Positions 33,201-44,370 of a stretch of 64,000 bases of DNA are shown here, piece by piece. Each line of letters starts with the position of its first letter. The stretch's first letter is position 1. The notes below the pieces were generated by a model that saw nothing but the letters and a program-made list of their open reading frames with translations, was not told the origin of the DNA and ran no database searches. This DNA comes from Adiantum capillus-veneris (lineage: Eukaryota; Streptophyta; Polypodiopsida; Polypodiales; Pteridaceae): contig CM043944.1 of the NCBI GenBank assembly GCA_014529385.2, positions 173,104,740 through 173,168,739 on the forward strand, in the 5' to 3' direction. A program made the position numbers and the translations under genes.

Positions 33201-33601
33201 CCATGTTTTTCGCTGAGAGAGGAAACCGTACTCACACTTACATGCTTGAGCCTATTCCCTTGTCCGCGATACGCACTATCACAGCAATTCGGCTTAGCTC
33301 CCATTTCCTTCGATGCGAGATAGGGCGTTGGGGCAATGGAGAAGAGTCAAATCGATTGTGCACATTATGCTCACTGCAAGTTCGAGAGTCTGAGTACCAC
33401 ACACTACTAGAGTGCTCAGCTTTTGATCACATCCGAACTTGCTTCTCTCACATTTTCAGCCATAACTTAGACCTACACACTTTCCTCTCCCAGCCAAAGT
33501 GTGGGTTCTCCATTGCGACTCTCATCACTACAATTTTGGAGCATCGAGAGTCACTCATCAGCCATACACATACTACATCACATGTAACTTTGGTCCCATA
33601 G
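30245..33601 (+). CDS. LINE ORF2: endonuclease, reverse transcriptase, zinc-knuckle C-terminus
   Basis: The frame is open from just after a TGA at 30242. The first ATG in frame is at 30365, but homology starts at once: FWNCNGYPWN and LLVETWEHD are the Asn and Glu blocks of the apurinic-type endonuclease. VFGDMNART and SDHRTLCID complete that domain (to about 31030). RT spans about 31.78-32.5 kb: GQVGFRRCHSTIDH, CCFVDFKKAFDMIP, GVKQGCSLSPTLFG and the catalytic LLYADDVV. The C-terminus has CTLCSLQVRESEYHTLLEC, a CCHC-like zinc finger typical of LINE ORF2. The protein nicks DNA and primes cDNA at the nick. Its initiation is odd: the ATG at 30241 is out of frame by one, so a small deletion, non-AUG start or ORF1-coupled reinitiation is needed. 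Confidence 0.92.
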   Translation, partial: FWNCNGYPWNAGVGIDELTSKADVVLLVETWEHDTQRINGLEDYNVHSLMWSKNLKQRRGQGGLACMVKKGLEDFVSIVKDDKYKRYVWLKIMTPKRAPIFVAGCYIPHHDSPFYACMDRDQPFSDLEEDIAYFKGEGDVIVFGDMNARTKTLQHDTQQFDMPYISRELEEVHLYDRTSMDEKEPDHYGKLLLHMCNSTGMLIANGVSLWSGTNGFTCRRHNGDSVIDYMLLSEAIMYRIKSFMFGQWTPESDHRTLCIDLSCGEATKHDNLSQRKEKLSLCMDFKRAPMYIEMVEQKLWMTKLQCDAPLETKWEAFKKAICSCAEECSAIKHLHGINKDRSRKKWFDKECQDARKSLIKLDATMDKDNYQSHLHTYKALIQKKRRRWEVKQQEFQVQEKAHACGRFWRNLRGKRVENFGNLSLVDMYTHCRQLYEQANTEKMPFYGSLPCMPSFFTIEDVCGGLEKFATRKAGDLQGIKLEMIKWTGDFTHEWMCDMFNLVLQHGMPYDWSTNCVEPLHKGGDVKNVSNYRTIMIGSLMAKLFGCIMEMKLSDWAEENVKRAKGQVGFRRCHSTIDHLVTLRVLMEESRLKGKRLYCCFVDFKKAFDMIPRNNLWRRMEELQVPSEFMLAVSRIYEKVICQLRMGREISEIFVSTIGVKQGCSLSPTLFGLCIDQLEQMVLDFMQEEGIEEVTICNAVIMLLLYADDVVLLAHTLEDAQKLMVVLENFCLHSGLIVNESKTKVMLVKTNHKEKPCIVYNNETLEVVESFKYLGLEVPSNHKWHECAMRRLEAGKRAYYAFENMCNAGNIKCWVLKKYLFDALVTPVLLYGVEVWGGSISKSTWKEFENVQKRFLTNFLQVKTQTPYMLLLLESGSLPIEVMGMERVVEYMIKMRQNPSHRLPTIAWEVSKKVQKTHKSKILSTGWMQDIKKWFGRWDALHLLHDASIDSQVNEAFLQRQCITAWEKSGGSRFIHYTTYIAPNYKTMFFAERGNRTHTYMLEPIPLSAIRTITAIRLSSHFLRCEIGRWGNGEESNRLCTLCSLQVRESEYHTLLECSAFDHIRTCFSHIFSHNLDLHTFLSQPKCGFSIATLITTILEHRESLISHTHTTSHVTLVP

Positions 33602-33633
33602 GTCATATTTGACCTCCGAGGACGATAATAAAA

Positions 33634-33649
33634 TCTATCTATCTATCTA

Positions 33650-33687
<38 letters not shown>

Positions 33688-33694
33688 CCCCCCC
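33634..33694. repeat. (TCTA)n-(CT)n-(C)n tail after the LINE
   Basis: About 5 TCTA units, then about 30 bp of CT, then 10 C. The TCTA part probably belongs to the LINE tail, and the CT part to the target microsatellite. Confidence 0.9.
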
Positions 33695-34741
33695 GAAAGT
33701 GGCATTATGGTGCGCGGGGCCAATTTAGCTACTGATAGAATGATATCCACGTGCCATTGTGCACACAAGGTTCCAAGTTATGCTGCCACAATATTTAAAT
33801 TATTTTATATTACACATAGGGACAACCACACACACACACACACCCGCTCTCTCTATATCTCTCTCTCTTCCTCTCTGTACCCTGGCTGTACTTCTCCTCA
33901 GTGGTTTTTATTCCCATATCTGTCTCTCTATTTGCAACAAAGTGTCATTATGGCGCACATATGATGTCCTCATTTCCTTGCCTCGATCTCTATGACATAT
34001 CTGCTATTTTTTTTACCACTTCCTTATGGATAGCTAATTTTTAATGAAGTATGCTCACTCTTATGCCATAAATGGATATCAAAAACCTTTGTATCAAGAG
34101 CCCTACTTTAGCATATCCAAATAGTTGGTCATTAATCATCATATGTTTGTGCATTTCCTAAGCTTGGATAGCCTTTTGTAGATTAGCTCGTGATTATCAA
34201 TATTACGACTATGTACCAAGTATAAGATCATTCTAACTATTGTCTAAATCAAGCATCATGATTTAGTTTTTCATTTGAGTTATTATTTGACCTCACTACG
34301 TTTTGATACAAGCTCAATATCTACCATCTGCCAGTTTTGTAGAGCATTTCCTCAATTTATGTAGGTATTCCATTATCTTTATTGGCACATGATGCCTCTC
34401 CCTAAAGATAATCAAAATTCTCATTGATTTCCTTGGTTGATCTAACAAGAAATCAGCTTTAGTACGTTTGAGAAACACTTTTGCAAATAAAGATAAGTAA
34501 TTTGGAATCATCACCAAAACTTAGCATTCTTCATTTGATCACTACGTTCAAACCAACGCTTGTGACAAGATTTGGGCATACCACTATAAGTCCTCTTTTC
34601 TATTCGTTTTCTCATTACAAAGTCATTTACCATATTGAGGAGCTGTGTGTGACAAAATACACTTGTCACTTGACAGCTGCATTCGCTCTCTTCTTCCAAA
34701 CCTTGAACCTGACAAAGAAGCATATCATGAAATCTTTACTT

Positions 34742-34745
<4 letters not shown>

Positions 34746-34811
<66 letters not shown>
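34746..34811. repeat. (GA)n microsatellite
   Basis: About 66 bp of perfect GA dinucleotides. Confidence 0.97.
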
Positions 34812-34813
<2 letters not shown>

Positions 34814-36332
34814 CTAACAATATGCAGATATCGCAGTAAGAGGCAGGCAAGATGCTTATAATGTAAACAACATTTGCAGACAACACCACCTTCGAATACT
34901 TCCCACTTGAACATTCAAGTAGCCAAGACAGCTACAATCAACCATAACAAAGCAAACTTGGTCTCGGGTTGTGAACCACCATGCAATCTTTAGCAAGGTC
35001 ATACACAAGGACGGGGATTTTCTCAAATATTAAGTCTTGCAATTGCAAAAAGAAAACCGATCCCTCTCCTCTAAGGGTCCTAAAGCGCCAACACGAATCG
35101 TACGGCTCAAAGGGGTTCTTGCCACCTCAACCAAGGTGCCAGTTCCCAGGCGGTACCTTAGGATCCATGTAGCCCCCTCTAAGAAATTTTCCTTAGAGGA
35201 GCGGGTCCTGATTGTCAATGGCCATCGGGAGGTGATTGAAAGCAGAGGGAGGATTGGGGAGCAGCCTCACGGAGCCTGTGAAGCAGTTGAGGACAACGAT
35301 TGAAGCACACGGGTCATTGACAATGGTGCAAATCAACTAGTCTTGCTTGGTGGGCCTTTGCCGTAATAATCAGATAGATTTTGGAGCACAACTGGTTACT
35401 TGGTTAGTTGGTTGTGATTGCTGTTGCCTTGGCTTTTGTTGTGATGACACAAGAAAATGAGTAGAACCAATTGATAGGCACCAATAATAGCTTAGTTTGG
35501 GACGATGAGCATTGGGAGAAGCAAGTTGTGTCCCATACTGCTCCATATACGATAAAGGGCTACTAAAGAGGGTAATTGAATCGAGCAAAAGGGTTGTAGC
35601 TTAACCTAGTTTGGTAGTTGTTTGCAGATTTCACCATTCAACCTAGTAATATCGACCATTTAGTCTCTAAACCATGGAACCATCTTTGAGACACCCATCT
35701 TATTCTCAATCAAGCGTAGTCAATTTTCCTTTATTTCAATATATAGGTTGAATTTCAAGCTGTGCAAAACATAATGCATGTCTATTTGATATATAGATAC
35801 GACGATCGAAATTGAGCATGCACTCGTGAGGAAAACAAATGGCTAAACTAAACTCAAGGAAGCTTTGACAAAATCAAAAATATAGAAAGCATAAACAGAG
35901 TATAAAAATTGAACTACACCACCAACCTGATAATCATGTATGAAGGTCATCCAATTGTGCAAGCGCAAGGATGATGTTCGATTCAAGCTACAAAAGCAAT
36001 GTGAATAGTTACACATATCTTCTTGTAATGAAACGCCATAGACTGAAAGTGTAAAGTGTACAGTGCACGTCATGCAGAGGTGCCATACAAAAGTATGGTG
36101 GAGAGCTGGCACTGTGGTCTCTCCAAAAATTATAAGAAACGGAAGCCGTGCCCTGCCCCGTAGCTTTTATGTGTTGCGCCAAGCAAACGCATAGTCATGG
36201 GGTACTGAATATAGATAACGAACCTTGTAGTGTTGTCGAGATGGAGTCGAGCTTTTGCAATTGAAACGTCGAGTGTTGTGAATATATGTCCTCCCTGCCA
36301 GACACGAGACACGCATTAAGACAAGTACAAGA

Positions 36333-36643
36333 GATGTGACATATTGATTAAGCTTAAAGAGAAGCAAATCTAAGTTTATATTTTATGTTGAAGTTTCACT
36401 ACATAAAGAGTTTTGAGTGCTTTTTTATAGATTTTCCCTTGTTAAAATTGCACTATCTCTCTCTGCTCGACCGTCCCTTTCTCTTGTCTTAGATGTGACA
36501 TATTGATTAAGCTTAAAGAGAAGCAAATCTAATTTGATATTTTATGTTGAAGGTTCACTAATAAAGAGTTTTGATTGCTTTTTGATAGATTTTCCAAAAC
36601 TGCACTATCTCTCTCTGCTCGACTGTCCCTTTCTCTTGTCTTA
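36333..36643. repeat. Tandem duplication, about 159 bp period
   Basis: GATGTGACATATTGATTAAG starts both copies (36333 and 36492), and CTCTCTCTGCTCGAC and TTTCTCTTGTCTTA close both. A few indels separate them. Confidence 0.9.
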
Positions 36644-38116
36644 TGTTGTAGCCAGTTTCCTATTTGCATTGCACCCTCTCCTTGTAGACCAAGCAGGACT
36701 TCTAAATTATGCAACTCGTTGGCCATGCAGTAGGATGCTATCATACATAGAGTCTGTCCTCAAGATGTCTAGGAGTCTTTCCAACCACCAAGCAAAAACC
36801 CTTAACCTTCAAAGAGGGGTAGAGTAAACAAACAAGCAAGAAACCTATTATAAAGTGAAAATTTTTTGTAGGGGGCAGGGGGGAAAGGCAAAGTGGAGTG
36901 AGCTTTGAGGTCACGGTATCTGGCCAGTATATGGGGACATAGCGCCTTATCACAAAGATCTAGGTCTCTCATCCAGTGCCCAAAGGGGCCTAGCCTTGGG
37001 GGAAGAAATCATGCCATGACTTGCACACCGTTTGCAACTCCAATTTCTTTAGAAGGGCAAGAATGCCAGAACCCTTAGCAGCACATCGTGCGGTAGGTGC
37101 CTCCACACACTCCTATCCAGCCGACAGCCTGATCTAGCAGGGGAGCGGGCGTAGCACCACAAAGTTGCCTCTTTCCTCCTCCTCTCCTTCTCCCGCTCTT
37201 CTACTTCTAGCTCCACTTCCCCATTACTACTAGTTCTATTGCAATGTGCAATTGCACCACGCTCGTCGTATGCAAAGCAAGAGCTTGGCCTGCATTCTTG
37301 TCATGTCCTGCTCCAGACCGTGCTTGAGCACTCCTTCTCACTGTTGTAGATAGCGCAACTGATTAGAAGCTTTTCATGGTGCTCGGTATTGCAGCGTCGC
37401 TCGTTTTTTAGAAACGCTGAGAGAGATGGAGTCCGAGGGGACTGGTTATATTCCAGCCTACTTACCATCATGGAAAGCTAGCACAAACCGGTCACCCAAT
37501 AGAATGAACCGGCTACTATGAGTTTGACCAAAATGGTCACATGTTTCACCCAAGGTGGTCTTGAATCCTAGACCTAAAGTTCAGCTTACGGGAGTAATGC
37601 CCTACCATTATGCCCACATGCGTGATTTGATGAGAGAATGTTAGTAGCAACACATAGCAGCGGAAATGATGGTGGCCCACGACTCACGAGAAACTCACAC
37701 GACCGGCATAACCTCTCTAATCTCTCTCTCTCTCTCTCTCATAGAAAGATGCTCTAAGCCAGTAAACGGAATGTAGAAAGGGATCGATAATGAGCAAAAT
37801 CCATAACGAGATCTTGGTTTAGAGAGATGAACAAAGGATTAGCACACCACCGTCATCGTAGAAGCAGGTGTCTAGGTCGAGGGAGGTAGGGGTGGGCGCC
37901 GTGGAAGTACCCTTGCAGGTGGCGGTAAGATTGCTACAGGAGGTTGCAAAGTTGCAACTGTCAAGGCCGCAATAAAGCTCCCATTGTAGTTGCCAATACA
38001 GTTGTTGAGCTCGGTGATGATCACTTGTTCATCCTACGTCATTTGATACAGGCTGCCGGTAATCTCAAGGTCGCTACACGAGTCCGAGGAGCTGCACTTC
38101 ACCGCGTCATGTACGA

Positions 38117-38370
38117 CTATGTCATGCCCATAAAGACGCTGAGCGAGCGACCAACGCTACCATAGAGGAGATGCCTTCCCCCTCTTCCTTTGTCTTTGCC
38201 ATTAAAGGTGAGGCACTCCATTCCCTGCACAAGATTCATCACTGTGGCGATCTCAAAAACTTCGTGCCCTTCAAGGAAGAGCTTGCCTGTGATGCTGCTA
38301 TGGCCATCGTCTACAAGAGAGCAACAAACAAAGTAGGAGCAAGATAGACGTTCCTTCACACCCCCTCTCT

Positions 38371-38414
<44 letters not shown>

Positions 38415-38640
38415 AAAGAGTTACCAGACACAAACCTCGAGAATTTCCAACTGCTTCTGCATCTCACTTCTGATTGCGCACAGTGCAGAGCAACGCTGTG
38501 TACGAGAATTTCCAACTGCTTCTGCGTCTCGCTTCCAATTGCACACAGTGCAGAGCAGTGCACAACGCTTTTTTTTAATAATAAATAGCTATTATAGAGC
38601 TTTTCACGCGTCGATGCGATGTCTTTTTTTAGGTGTTGTG
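38117..38640. other. Region downstream of the F-box remnant: (CT)n and a local duplication
   Basis: The minus-strand frame that continues from the F-box remnant runs here through a (CT)n/(GA)n tract (about 38370-38414) and a 65 bp tandem duplication (38438-38563). The end (LEGHEVFEIATVMN, MECLTFNGKDKGRG) might be an F-box protein C-terminus displaced by these repeats, but I cannot confirm this. Confidence 0.35.
38438..38563. repeat. Tandem duplication, 65 bp period
   Basis: CGAGAATTTCCAACTGCTTC starts both units (38438 and 38503), and CACAGTGCAGAGCA ends both. Confidence 0.9.
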
Positions 38641-38649
38641 CAAGTGCCA

Positions 38650-39311
38650 CGTGGTGGCTTATGGGCTCAAAGAGGGAGAAAAGAACCTTTGGCTCACCAA
38701 GTAAAAAACCACCAACAGAGGCCATAATGTGGAAGCAGCCGGGAAAATCATAATCCGCACAGAGGCTTTTCCAACTCAAACCACCGAGGAAACATGACAA
38801 TTTGGCATCAGCTGAAGAGATTGGAACAGGGGTGCACCAAGCCTGGCTATAGCTGCTCCAAGCAGTAAGGGAGCGCTTATCTCTCGGGGGCTCTAGCATC
38901 ATAGAGCACATCAAGAACCATGATTCCTAATTGGCCTTGTCTAAACACCAAACTCCAGGCCGTGCAAACACACCGGAGCTGGCAAAGCTCGCGCGCAGAC
39001 AGCCATGGGAATACTTGTTGAACTAACACATCCGGAGGCAGCGGCCCAATGCTGGGCATAGTAAGATCCAGCTGAGGCAACCATCTCTTCTTCTTGGCCT
39101 CCGGCCACCGCCAGCACTTGTTACCTTTCATGTCAAGATGATGCCTGGCCCTGTCTCTCTTCCTGTCCTTTTGTTTCCTTCGCCAGGCAAGCTTCTCCCT
39201 GTCCCCGTCCCTATCCTTGTGCGCTCCTTCTTCTATCCCTTCTGCCCCTGCTCTCCGTCTCCCTATCCTGCGAGCCCTTGTGCTCATTCTCTCTATCGCT
39301 GCCCTCCTCAC
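38650..39311 (-). pseudogene. F-box protein remnant, frameshifted
   Basis: The minus-strand frame from 39311 is Arg/Lys-rich, then gives an F-box at about 39045-38950: IGPLPPDVLVQQVFPWLSAR, ELCQLRCVCTAWSLVF. It stops at TAA near 38877. A frame shifted by one base continues the homologous-looking protein: KRSLTAWSSYSQAW, LSWKSLCADYDFPGCFHIMA and SVGGFLLGEPKVL, like the start of the domain that follows F-boxes in plant F-box/kelch proteins. F-boxes bind Skp1 in SCF ubiquitin ligases. The frameshift at about 38890 and loss of similarity after about 38650 make this a pseudogene unless the shift is a sequencing error. The Met of MPSIGPLPP near 39062 is another possible start. Confidence 0.68.
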
Positions 39312-39475
39312 GCTTTGATGCGGCCACTATCCGTCTTCCGACTGCCTTTTCTCGCCGAAAAGCAGGGTAAGCCAACCTCAGGATTATTTGACACCACTTG
39401 TGTCAGGTGGGATCAATGGTAGCTATCAAATTGGGGCGGCGGGATTGGTTTTGCGCCATCGGATGGCGAATTAAT

Positions 39476-39712
39476 CCTCAAGCGATCGCCATGTGATCAC
39501 AATCGAAGTGAACCCCAAGGAAACTCAATGTGAACATCAAGTGATCGCCAAGTACTCCCCGTGTGATTCTCAATTGAGATGTGATCACCCTGTGAACTTA
39601 CCTATTCCAAAGTGATCACCGTGTGACCCCAACCATTCTAAAGTGATCTCCAAGTGATCATCGTGTGACCCCAACCATTCCAAAGTGATCTTCAAGTGAA
39701 CGCCGTATGATC
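39476..39712. repeat. GTGATC-rich minisatellite
   Basis: Repeats of about 17-50 bp are built on AAGTGATCNCCNTGTGA and CCCCAACCATTC. They are imperfect at the left and nearly identical at the right end. Confidence 0.8.
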
Positions 39713-39767
39713 CGCACCCCGTCACTTTTGCCATATCATACTATATTCTCACTCTCTTTTCAAGTGG

Positions 39768-39846
39768 CGCGCGATAGCTTAATGGGAGAGCCGATGTCTC
39801 GAGTGTGGGAGGTGGTGGGTTCAAATCGTGGGGACAAACCGGTCGG
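39768..39846 (+). other. tRNA-like promoter (A and B box), possible SINE head
   Basis: TAGCTTAATGGGAG at 39775 fits the A box, and GGTTCAAATCG at 39818 fits the B box. The spacing is 43 bp, as in tRNA genes and tRNA-derived SINEs. The T-arm and acceptor stems do not pair, so it is not a functional tRNA gene. A short SINE head or tRNA relic is more likely. Confidence 0.5.
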
Positions 39847-39995
39847 AATCTTTTTATTCTTGGGAATAAACAAACGGTCCACATCTTTCAGAGATCCTGG
39901 ACCGCCGATCCCACCTGACAAAATGGTGTCAAATAGTCCCGTGTGTAAGCCAAGTCAAAATCTCAGCCGTCCGATCGCCCGGGGTGAATTAGGGT

Positions 39996-40046
<51 letters not shown>
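39996..40046. repeat. (CT)n microsatellite
   Basis: About 48 bp of perfect CT dinucleotides. Confidence 0.97.
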
Positions 40047-40048
<2 letters not shown>

Positions 40049-43000
40049 GCCTGCGCACATGCACAGGAGCGGTGGCTACTCACAACGAAAAGGTAGTTTG
40101 AGCCCACCACAGGCCCGCCACGCCCGTGCACTTAGCCACCGTGACTTTCACCGGTGCCATCATAACGTCGTAGTACTAGCCTTAACTGTCATCCCCAGTG
40201 AGAGCCGTTTGCTCGGAGGGAGGAAGCCCCATTGGCTGCTGGTGAGGAAGACAACACGACAAAAGGAGTTGACTTTTGTTTTCATCTATGTGACGTCAAT
40301 TGCAGTTGCTGCATGTGCACTTACTGCTGGTAGGTGGTGAAGGTCAAGCCTCAACTCATCGGGACCAAAGCATGTGTGCACTCTATCTCTGTGGAGAAAC
40401 TTTCGACCATGTCACACACGGGCACCGGACAAGCTCAACAAGAGCCTCTTTGCGTGCCTCCTGTGTCGCACGCGCGGACAACTTCAAAAAATAGAAGTTA
40501 ATGTCAATAGGATACTATGGGTAAATAGTAGTTAATGTCAATAGAATACTATGGATAAATTTCTTGATAATTTTTTCAAATAAAAAAGATAAATCAAAAC
40601 AAACTTTTGTGGATCAGATTTGTGAAATCAAAACATCATTTTTTTTTGTGAAGCGTGCATGTAATCTTTCCATCAAGCAAAAGCCTTGGCTTTGAGGAGC
40701 TACGAAAGAAAAAGCAAACCACCGATCAATATTTTCATGGTAAGATCATTTTTTAACAGTGAGCATTTCATTAAGAAAATTCCTAATGAAAATAGAGAGA
40801 GTGCTTGGTTGAAGATAGCAGCATAAACATTACACCCAGTTAGCTTAGCACGAACAATACTTGTAAAAGAGACAGAAATAGAGAAATAGATAACAATTGA
40901 GGACCTAATCTACTTGGAGCTGGTCCCCCTTTCAAAAGGCTTTTGTGTTATGTGTTCTCCCATGAAGAGAGACTTGGTACAATACAATATTTGTGTTCCT
41001 TAAGACCTTCTTGATTCCATGAAGATGGAAAGCTTTATGCACCAATATTATGCTCAAAACAACAAATAACTTGCTTGCAATAAACAAGAACTTGTCCCTA
41101 GCTTCAGTACCTCAAGCACCTTCAAAGGTGGAGAGAGCTGGCAGGGAGTGAGGGAAGTGAAGAGGAAGAAGATGTAGCATACGAGAAAGAAGTCTTCTCC
41201 TCATATATCATCACCCTTAAAGCATATCTTAACACATTAATGACGATGGAGAAGATGATGAGCATGCTTGGAGCTTGGCTCTTTCTTGGATTTGCATTCC
41301 ATAGCCAAGAGTTGTTGGTGTAGGCTCTCTACTTCTCAAGCTTGGAGAAGGAGATAACTTTTTGCAACATAATGCATCTGTCAAATGAGGGCTCGTGAGC
41401 TACAAGTGAGAGGGAGAGGAATCAACCTAGCAAATTTGCTCTACCTTGAAGCTCATCGGCTTGAGCGTGGGGCTAGCCAATGGGTGATCTAGTTCATCTA
41501 GAAAGGGGTGTAGCATTGTGACAAGTTTCTTTGTTTCCCCCTTTGAGAAAGAGCTTAATTCATTCATTAATCAAAGCTAATTATTTATTGGTTGTCTAGG
41601 TCAATTGGCCAATAGGAATTAAGCTTGCACATGGTCTACTCAATTCTCATTGGTCCCCTTGGTAGACTATCCAATAGGAATAAAGGGAGTCCTAATTGTT
41701 ATTGGTCCTTTTTATGGGATTTTCCATAATGTTTAAGCTTTATTTGATTAAGCTTATTTCTCATTGGTCGTTCCTATAGGCCATTGAATATGATTCAAGC
41801 TTAATTGGGGGACAACTTAGCTAGGGGCTTGACACATGTCCTTTATTTCTTATGTGGAAGGGTGACTCTTGGGGAGTGTGTGTGTGTGTGTGTGTGTGTT
41901 CTCTCTCAATCTCCTAGATGTCGGGCTCGCCCCCTCCTTTGTAGGAGTTGTGTTGACTTTGGGCTCAAGTACCTCAAGCACCTCAAATTGGCCATAGTCT
42001 TACCTAATGGTCCTAGGTGTAAGGACTTTTAACACTAACCTTTGAAGGCTTCAACGAAGCTTAACCTAAGGTCTTTTAAAGCTCCATTAAATGTACATTG
42101 CTCTTTGGTAGCCCTCTCTCCATTTGGACCCTTATTGAGATAAGCTTAGCTCTCCTCTTGGTCCCCTGCTGAGAATAGATCTAGCACCACGTATCAATAG
42201 TCTAACTCTTGTTCCCTTTTATCTTCCCATATTAAATGATCATTTTAGTATGAGAAAATAATTTGGAAAAGGTAGATATTAGATTTTATGACAGTCTCTG
42301 TTCTACTATTTTGTGTGTGTAATAATGGAGGGACCAAGGTGTAAAATCATGAGATGGCATCGCTTTTAATGGACTCTGATGTGAATAATGATCCACCTCA
42401 AGTGATATTCTCCTTGATTGCAGTAGTTGCTTGAACCACCCTATCTTAGAAGAACAAGCACCATTTGTCAAATCACAATGCCTTGGCACCCCATATTGCT
42501 AGAGATTTAAGAATGTGCACCTCTCCTTTCACCCTTTTGGCTCATCTACAATGTACGTCTACTACTATTTTCATCTCTGTTTATGAGACATTATAGCATC
42601 TATACTACACCATGGTCATTTCTCTTCACCCTATTTGATACAACAGTGAACACACCAAATTCTGTGCCTGTCAAAATTGATGTGAATAATGATCCACCTC
42701 AAGTGATATTCTCCTTGATTGCAGTAGTTGCTTGAACCACCCTATCTTAGAAGAACAAGCACCATTTGTCAAATCACAATGCCTTGGCACCCCATATTGC
42801 TAGAGATTTAAGAATGTGCACCTCTCCTTTCACCCTTTTGGCTCATCTACAATATACGTCTACTACTGTTTTCATCTCTGTTTATGAGACATTATAACAT
42901 CTATACTACACCATGGTCATTTCTCTTCACCCTATTTGATACAACAGTGAACACACCAAATTCTGTGCCTGTCAAAATTGGATCTCCAAGGCTTGGTATC

Positions 43001-44370
43001 TCAGCCTTGAGGTCAGTGTTTGCGAGATCGGACATGCTCCCTCCTTTGTGTTCAAGATGACCTTAAAATTTATTGCATTTACCTCCCACCCCTGTTCTTT
43101 TCACTTATCGACCCCCAGCATACTCCTGCAATTTGAACCTGCAACTGAACATTCAAGTCTTGGTGTTCTCAACCCTGAGAGTGCTTACAAGACCTTCTCA
43201 ATCTGTGACCACCGAAGATATGTGATTCTTTTCTTCCCAAAAAAGGGTATTTTGTCAATTTGTTGCAAGGTATTTCCATGTGCTGCCTTGAGACAGCTCT
43301 TGTAAAAAGGCAGCATCCCTTTCATGCAAAAAATGAAAGGGAATTTTTGCTTATGATTGGATGAAGTTGGTGCAAAACAAAAGACTTATCTTTGTGTGAT
43401 ACTTGGATGAATTCAAGTGAATGGAAGCTACAATGATATTGCTAGATGAGCCGAGAGACTTTCAATCAAGCTCCCTCATCCCCTACTCATGAGGATATGA
43501 TATTCATGGAGATGGATTCCAATAAAGTTGATAAGGGACTACAGTAGAAGGTGAGAGATTGCATCATGTAGCTATGTGAATGGCCACAACTGGTCTCCAG
43601 CCCAAGGCCTCCAATGTCTATAGCAACCATGAGTTGGTTGGAGGATAGTACCTTGGAAGACTGACAATGAGATTTCTACACTATGTATGAGCTTGCATAT
43701 GGTGTAAATTCTTGGCTAGCTTGTGCGTGCAACTCTACGATGTAGTGAGCATGTTTCAAAATCCCATAGTATATCCCAAGAGTAGCTTCTAAAAAACATG
43801 TAAAACAATGCTCAAAAAAAGAATATCTTTTGGAGTATACTTAACAATAAAATATCCAAAAACTTAGATACATTTGAAGCAAGGCTTGCAAAAGAAAAAT
43901 ATATTTTACCAATGTAGTTTGTAAATTTGTATATGCTTCAAATTTACATGAAAGTTAAAAATCTTTTTTTGCATTGTTTCTTCCATGGAGAAAGAATTCT
44001 TCATGCACTTTTATGTCTTGGTTTTTTATCATGAAACATGCGGCAATTGTGTGGAGCGAGGCCCACTATCCACGTATCATGGCACCTATTTGTCCATTGT
44101 CTCCTATAGCTATGCTCTTGCCAATACAGAAACAAATAGAGAAGAGATGAGATGTGGCACAAGAAATATGTAATGAATGAACAGAACATCTGGATGCATG
44201 TGTTTTGATGCTTAATTTACTTGTTTATAGGAGGAAAATTGCCAAAAGTACCAACCTCATGGTTTACTTTTGCACATTGCTCGGTTCTTCTTTGGACATG
44301 ATTGATGGAGTAGGTAGATTATCATTTACTTTTCTCAAGCCGCTTGCATGTTGTGTTTGGGAAAAAACTA
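40047..44370. other. Intergenic, no gene recognised; one near-perfect duplication
   Basis: Only short frames are visible. A (TG)n tract lies at about 41875-41899. A 301 bp tandem duplication covers 42378-42979. No RNA gene or domain was recognised. Confidence 0.5.
42378..42979. repeat. Recent tandem duplication, 301 bp period
   Basis: Copy 1 (42378-42678) and copy 2 (42679-42979) start GATGTGAATAATGATCCACC and differ at only about three positions by eye. This is by far the youngest tandem duplication here. Confidence 0.96.

Larger units (their letters stand above)
29072..33655 (+). mobile_element. Near-intact LINE (non-LTR retrotransposon), 4.6 kb
   Basis: A short 5' UTR (about 180 bp) is followed by ORF1 (29252-30202) and ORF2 (30245-33601). 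After ORF2 come a short 3' UTR with AATAAAA and a (TCTA)n tail at 33634-33655. There is no LTR. Both edges are flanked by (CT)n, consistent with insertion into a CT microsatellite with a target duplication hidden in the repeat. A decayed relative lies at 6.25-7.38 kb. Both ORFs are open, so it is young by comparison with its neighbours. Confidence 0.92.
33695..38116. other. Intergenic, no gene recognised
   Basis: The stretch holds microsatellites, a two-copy duplication (36333-36643) and only short frames. A GC-richer patch at 35030-35310 carries an 88-codon frame that I do not recognise, with an inverted repeat (CCTCTAAGG/CCTTAGAGG) around 35070-35200. Nothing else stands out. Confidence 0.45.
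39381..39939. mobile_element. TIR element (MITE-like), 559 bp, upstream of the F-box remnant
   Basis: The left end 39381-39414 and right end 39907-39939 are inverted copies with core GGAYTATTTGACACCA followed by TTKTGTCAGGTGGGATC. The interior holds a GTGATC-rich minisatellite (39476-39712) and a tRNA-like promoter (39768-39830). No target duplication is evident at these edges, so the true ends may lie slightly further out (an adjacent AAGCCAA/TTGGCTT pair also matches). Confidence 0.7.

Noticed and set aside
35030-35310. Possible small gene (88-codon frame on plus, 62 on minus)
   Set aside because: The stretch is GC-richer than its surroundings, but with no domain, no clear splice or promoter context, and similar length on both strands.
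39768-39846. Functional tRNA gene
   Set aside because: A and B boxes fit, but acceptor and T-arm stems do not pair, so it is listed only as a tRNA-like promoter.
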